DNA of 35,596 bases from contig MCFG01000434.1 of NCBI GenBank assembly GCA_002104895.1, positions 17,501 to 53,096 of the forward strand, in the 5' to 3' direction. Source of the DNA: Anaeromyces robustus. Lineage: Eukaryota; Neocallimastigomycota; Neocallimastigomycetes; Neocallimastigales; Neocallimastigaceae. Below, piece by piece: positions 34,229 to 35,596 of the stretch. The translations under genes were made by a program, and so were the position numbers. Under the pieces are notes generated by a model. The model was given only the letters and a program-made list of their open reading frames with translations. It was not told the DNA's origin and did no database searches. Every line of letters begins with the position of its first letter. The stretch's first letter is position 1.

Positions 34229-34588
34229 ATATAAATATTTTAAGATATAAAAAAAATTATTATTCACTAATTAAAATTTATTACATTATACATATATTTG
34301 TTAATACAAATTTGAATTTATATTACATTTCCTTTTGTTTTTGCTTTTGTTTTTTGTTTTTTGTTTTTTGTTTTTGATATAACTCACGACTTTCTATTTT
34401 TTTTTTTTTTTGACTAAAGGAAGAGAATACACTTCCTTTTTTTTTTATTTATTATAAATAGTTATTTATACATTTAAACTTAGAACATAAATAAAAATAG
34501 ATTAAAATAAATATATATATATATATATATATATCTAAAAGAAAAATATAATAAATTTCTGAAATTATTATAATTTCAATGTAGGGTA
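34229..34588. other. AT-rich DNA with T tracts, possible 3' side of the retroelement patch
   Basis: Contains degenerate TTTTTTG repeats (about 34331-34377), a T15 run (34397-34411) and a TA tract (34512-34533). On the - strand, the T15 run would be a poly(A) tail about 30 bases after an AATAAA near 34444-34456, so it may mark the 3' end of an inserted element. I could not find a matching target-site duplication. Confidence 0.35.
34416..34439. other. 8-bp stem-loop beside a T15 tract
   Basis: AAAGGAAG (34416-34423) and CTTCCTTT (34432-34439) are perfect inverted complements around an 8-nt loop. They sit 4 bases from the T15 run at 34397-34411. This may be a 3' end structure of an element or coincidence. 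Confidence 0.4.
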
Positions 34589-34804
34589 CTATTCGGATTT
34601 CAGTCCTCCTAAATGGTAAAATAATATAAAACAAAGAAGTAACATCTGAATTAAAGATAGTGTGGTGTCCACTAAACTCTCCCTTGGGTAATCGTCATCA
34701 TTTCTAGTAAAGGAAGACGACTCCGAAATCCCTGTGGTTGAAATAATATCGTGATTCGAGATATTATTATTATGTCTTATCGATTCGACGTCGACGCTCT
34801 TTGT
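34589..34804 (-). other. GC-richer open frame of unknown origin
   Basis: On the - strand a frame is open from the right side of this interval to a TAG at 34589-34591 and gives ~71 residues. It includes SVDVESIRHNNN, SSSFTRNDDDYPRE and a hydrophobic segment MLLLCFILFYHLGG. There is no start codon. It is markedly less AT-rich than the window average and also contains the palindrome TCGACGTCGA (34785-34794). It does not continue the reverse-transcriptase frame beside it and has no RT motif that I can see. It could be the 3' part of the retroelement, a separate retrocopied fragment, or chance. Confidence 0.3.
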
Positions 34805-34876
34805 AATAAAGGGTTTTTTTTTTTTTTATGGCACACAATCTGTATGTCAACTTTATTGAATTTAGTAATAAAGGGT
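34803..34876 (-). mobile_element. Tiny poly(A)-tailed retro-insertion with 12-bp target-site duplication
   Basis: GTAATAAAGGGT occurs exactly at 34803-34812+2 (ending 34814) and again at 34865-34876. Between them, read on the - strand, is a 37-bp sequence ending in a 13-A tail. AATAAA (34852-34857 on the + strand as TTTATT) lies 24 bases before the tail, the normal distance for a polyadenylation signal. This is the signature of a severely 5'-truncated mRNA copied in by a LINE-type machinery. The source transcript is unknown. Confidence 0.8.
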
Positions 34877-35000
34877 GTTGATTTATACCGATCAAATAAC
34901 AACTCCAAAAACTTTTTTAATATCAAGAAAAGCAACATAAGTAAATTTACCAGCAAAGGATCTTCTTTGACAAATTTCATGAATTGAGATGTATAGACTG

Positions 35001-35067
35001 ATACATTCCTCGTTTTTATTAACGTAATTGCATTCTTAGGTAAAAACTAAGACAATACATTCCTCGT
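35001..35067 (-). mobile_element. 41-bp insertion flanked by 13-bp direct repeats, inside the RT fragment
   Basis: ATACATTCCTCGT is repeated exactly at 35001-35013 and 35055-35067, enclosing 41 bp. The total gain is 54 bp, so the RT frame is kept but a TAA is introduced. Treating the insert plus one repeat as extra makes the residues before and after (HEEC, then ISLYISIHEIC) contiguous as expected. The - strand sense ends in only five A, so this may be a tail-poor retro-insertion or a duplication-type repair event. It contains a short inverted repeat CTTAG/CTAAG. Confidence 0.7.
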
Positions 35068-35110
35068 GATTACGAAAACCAAATTCTTCAGGCCTAACAA
35101 ATTTGTGGGT

Positions 35111-35278
35111 AAGAGCATAACTTTTTTTTTTTTTTTTTTAGACTAGTATTAATCTTTATTTATATTATTAATTTAAAATAAACATATATGTGACATATAT
35201 ATTACATTTAAGAAAGAAATATATAATACATGAAATGTAAATTAAATACAAGTAATAAAAGATACAAGAACATAACTT
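35111..35278 (-). mobile_element. 142-bp poly(A)-tailed retro-insertion with 13-bp target-site duplication
   Basis: AAGAGCATAACTT (35111-35123) and AAGAACATAACTT (35266-35278) differ at one base and flank a 142-bp insert. On the - strand the insert ends in AATAAA (as TTTATT at 35155-35160), then 15 bases, then a tail of 16-18 A. The insert body is AT-rich and looks like a 3' UTR. It interrupts the reverse-transcriptase fragment by 155 bp, breaking its frame; skipping the insert and one flank copy brings the RT segments TDRILSY and LTHKFVRPEE into the same frame. Confidence 0.85.
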
Positions 35279-35321
35279 AATATACGATCAGTCACAATTT
35301 TGGAAATAATTTTAAGCCGGA

Positions 35322-35323
<2 letters not shown>

Positions 35324-35354
<31 letters not shown>

Positions 35355-35596
35355 GCAATAAAATAATGAAAATTTTATTTAAATTTAATTTAAAAAGTAC
35401 ATGTTATAAAGTAATTGTACATATTAAAACTTAATCTAATAAAGAATAATAATTTATTATTTAATAGATAGTAATAATTAATAATTACTTCATATGGTAT
35501 AGTGTATATTATTAAATTAAATCAAGTTGGAAAGTTATTATCATTATTAGATGCGTGTGACCTACTGTCTTGTCCTACTGAATTGTCAGCTTCGAC
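35324..35596 (-). pseudogene. 3' end of a processed retrocopy (partial, runs off window)
   Basis: On the - strand the interval reads, 5' to 3': the last 24 codons of an open frame (the other two frames have stops) ending SHASNNDNNFPT and TGA (35522-35524); about 168 bases of AT-rich 3' UTR; AATAAA (TTTATT at 35374-35379); then 20 bases and a run of 30 A (35324-35353). The tail abuts the reverse-transcriptase sequence directly. This is how an mRNA copied back into DNA would look. The parent gene is not recognised; the visible C-terminus is Ser/Asn/Asp-rich. Because the upstream part lies outside the window, whether the copy is full length, and its target-site duplication, cannot be seen. Alternatively it is a genuine gene whose natural 3' end happens to meet an A tract, which the poly(A)/AATAAA spacing makes less likely. 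Confidence 0.65.

Larger units (their letters stand above)
34892..35323 (-). mobile_element. Decayed LINE-type reverse transcriptase fragment
   Basis: On the - strand, three segments in register encode the N-terminal part of a non-LTR retrotransposon reverse transcriptase. The first has LKIISKIVTDRILS (35323 down to 35279). The second has a VRPEEFGFRN segment (within 35110-35068), the conserved PEQFGFR block. The third has FTYVAFLDIKKVF (within 35000-34893), the motif A region with the catalytic Asp in LDIKK; the usual second Asp two residues after Ala is replaced by Gly. The frame then meets TGA at 34892-34894. The fragment is interrupted by insertions at 35111-35278 and 35001-35067 and cut at its upstream side by the retrocopy at 35324. 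Motifs B and C (the YxDD box) are not found. It is inactive. Clade assignment within LINEs would need alignment. Confidence 0.8.

Noticed and set aside
34031-34234. Leu/Ile/Tyr/Phe 67-residue frame
   Set aside because: It consists almost wholly of the (TTTA)n microsatellite.
34640-34740. tRNA or other structured RNA in the GC-richer patch
   Set aside because: I could not fold a cloverleaf or find A- and B-box sequences on either strand.
34820-34880. Apparent continuation of the RT protein by a frameshift (a segment reading TKFNKVDIQIVC)
   Set aside because: At first it resembled the region after RT motif A, but these bases lie within the insert bounded by the 12-bp target-site duplication and poly(A) tail, so the resemblance is coincidental.

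Overview
The window looks like nuclear DNA of a eukaryote with an extremely AT-rich genome. An anaerobic gut fungus (Neocallimastigomycota) is my first choice and a dictyostelid amoeba the main alternative. The reasons are: non-coding DNA that is almost all A and T, full of homopolymer and TTA/TTTA microsatellites; A/T-ending codons; Asn- and Gln-rich proteins; short GT-AG introns; and two short ABCC transporters of the fungal Yor1-like layout. The organism is inferred, not proven.

Layout. 1-2215: AT-rich DNA with a five-copy minisatellite (311-490), coding-like scraps, a 194-bp duplicated block containing TTA repeats, and a small hypothetical membrane ORF (1958-2215). 2216-14908: a 12.7-kb stretch with no gene I can support. 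It holds microsatellites, an old ~225-bp tandem duplication, a compact group of GTGACG motifs and poly(A)/poly(T) scars. 14926-18703 (+): a six-exon gene for a 1036-residue, probably nuclear DNA-binding protein. Its N-terminal ~140 residues resemble a helix-turn-helix module known from bacterial, plasmid and phage proteins, followed by a basic nuclear localisation signal and an ~860-residue Asn/Gln/Ser/Thr-rich prion-like tail. Reading it through requires a 5-nucleotide micro-exon. 18704-20945: convergent intergenic DNA. 20946-25160 and 28004-32089 (both -): two intact, intronless, head-to-tail ABCC/MRP exporter paralogs, separated by 2.8 kb that contains a 105-nt near-perfect hairpin. 32090-34570: low-complexity DNA upstream of the second transporter. 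34580-35596: a GC-richer patch that is a retrotransposon graveyard. It is a decayed LINE-type reverse transcriptase fragment (- strand) broken by small insertions. Two have an AATAAA signal, a poly(A) tail and a 12-13 bp target-site duplication, one has only the target-site duplication, and a fourth is the 3' end of a processed retrocopy that runs off the window.

How the parts relate. The two transporters are a recent tandem duplication and probably overlap in substrate range (organic-anion or conjugate export), with divergence concentrated in the linkers. Nothing in the sequence shows that the regulator-like gene controls them. The right-hand patch shows that an active L1-like machinery has worked in this genome. 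The most notable items are the bacterial-type HTH module fused to a prion-like tail, the micro-exon, and the nested same-orientation retro-insertions.
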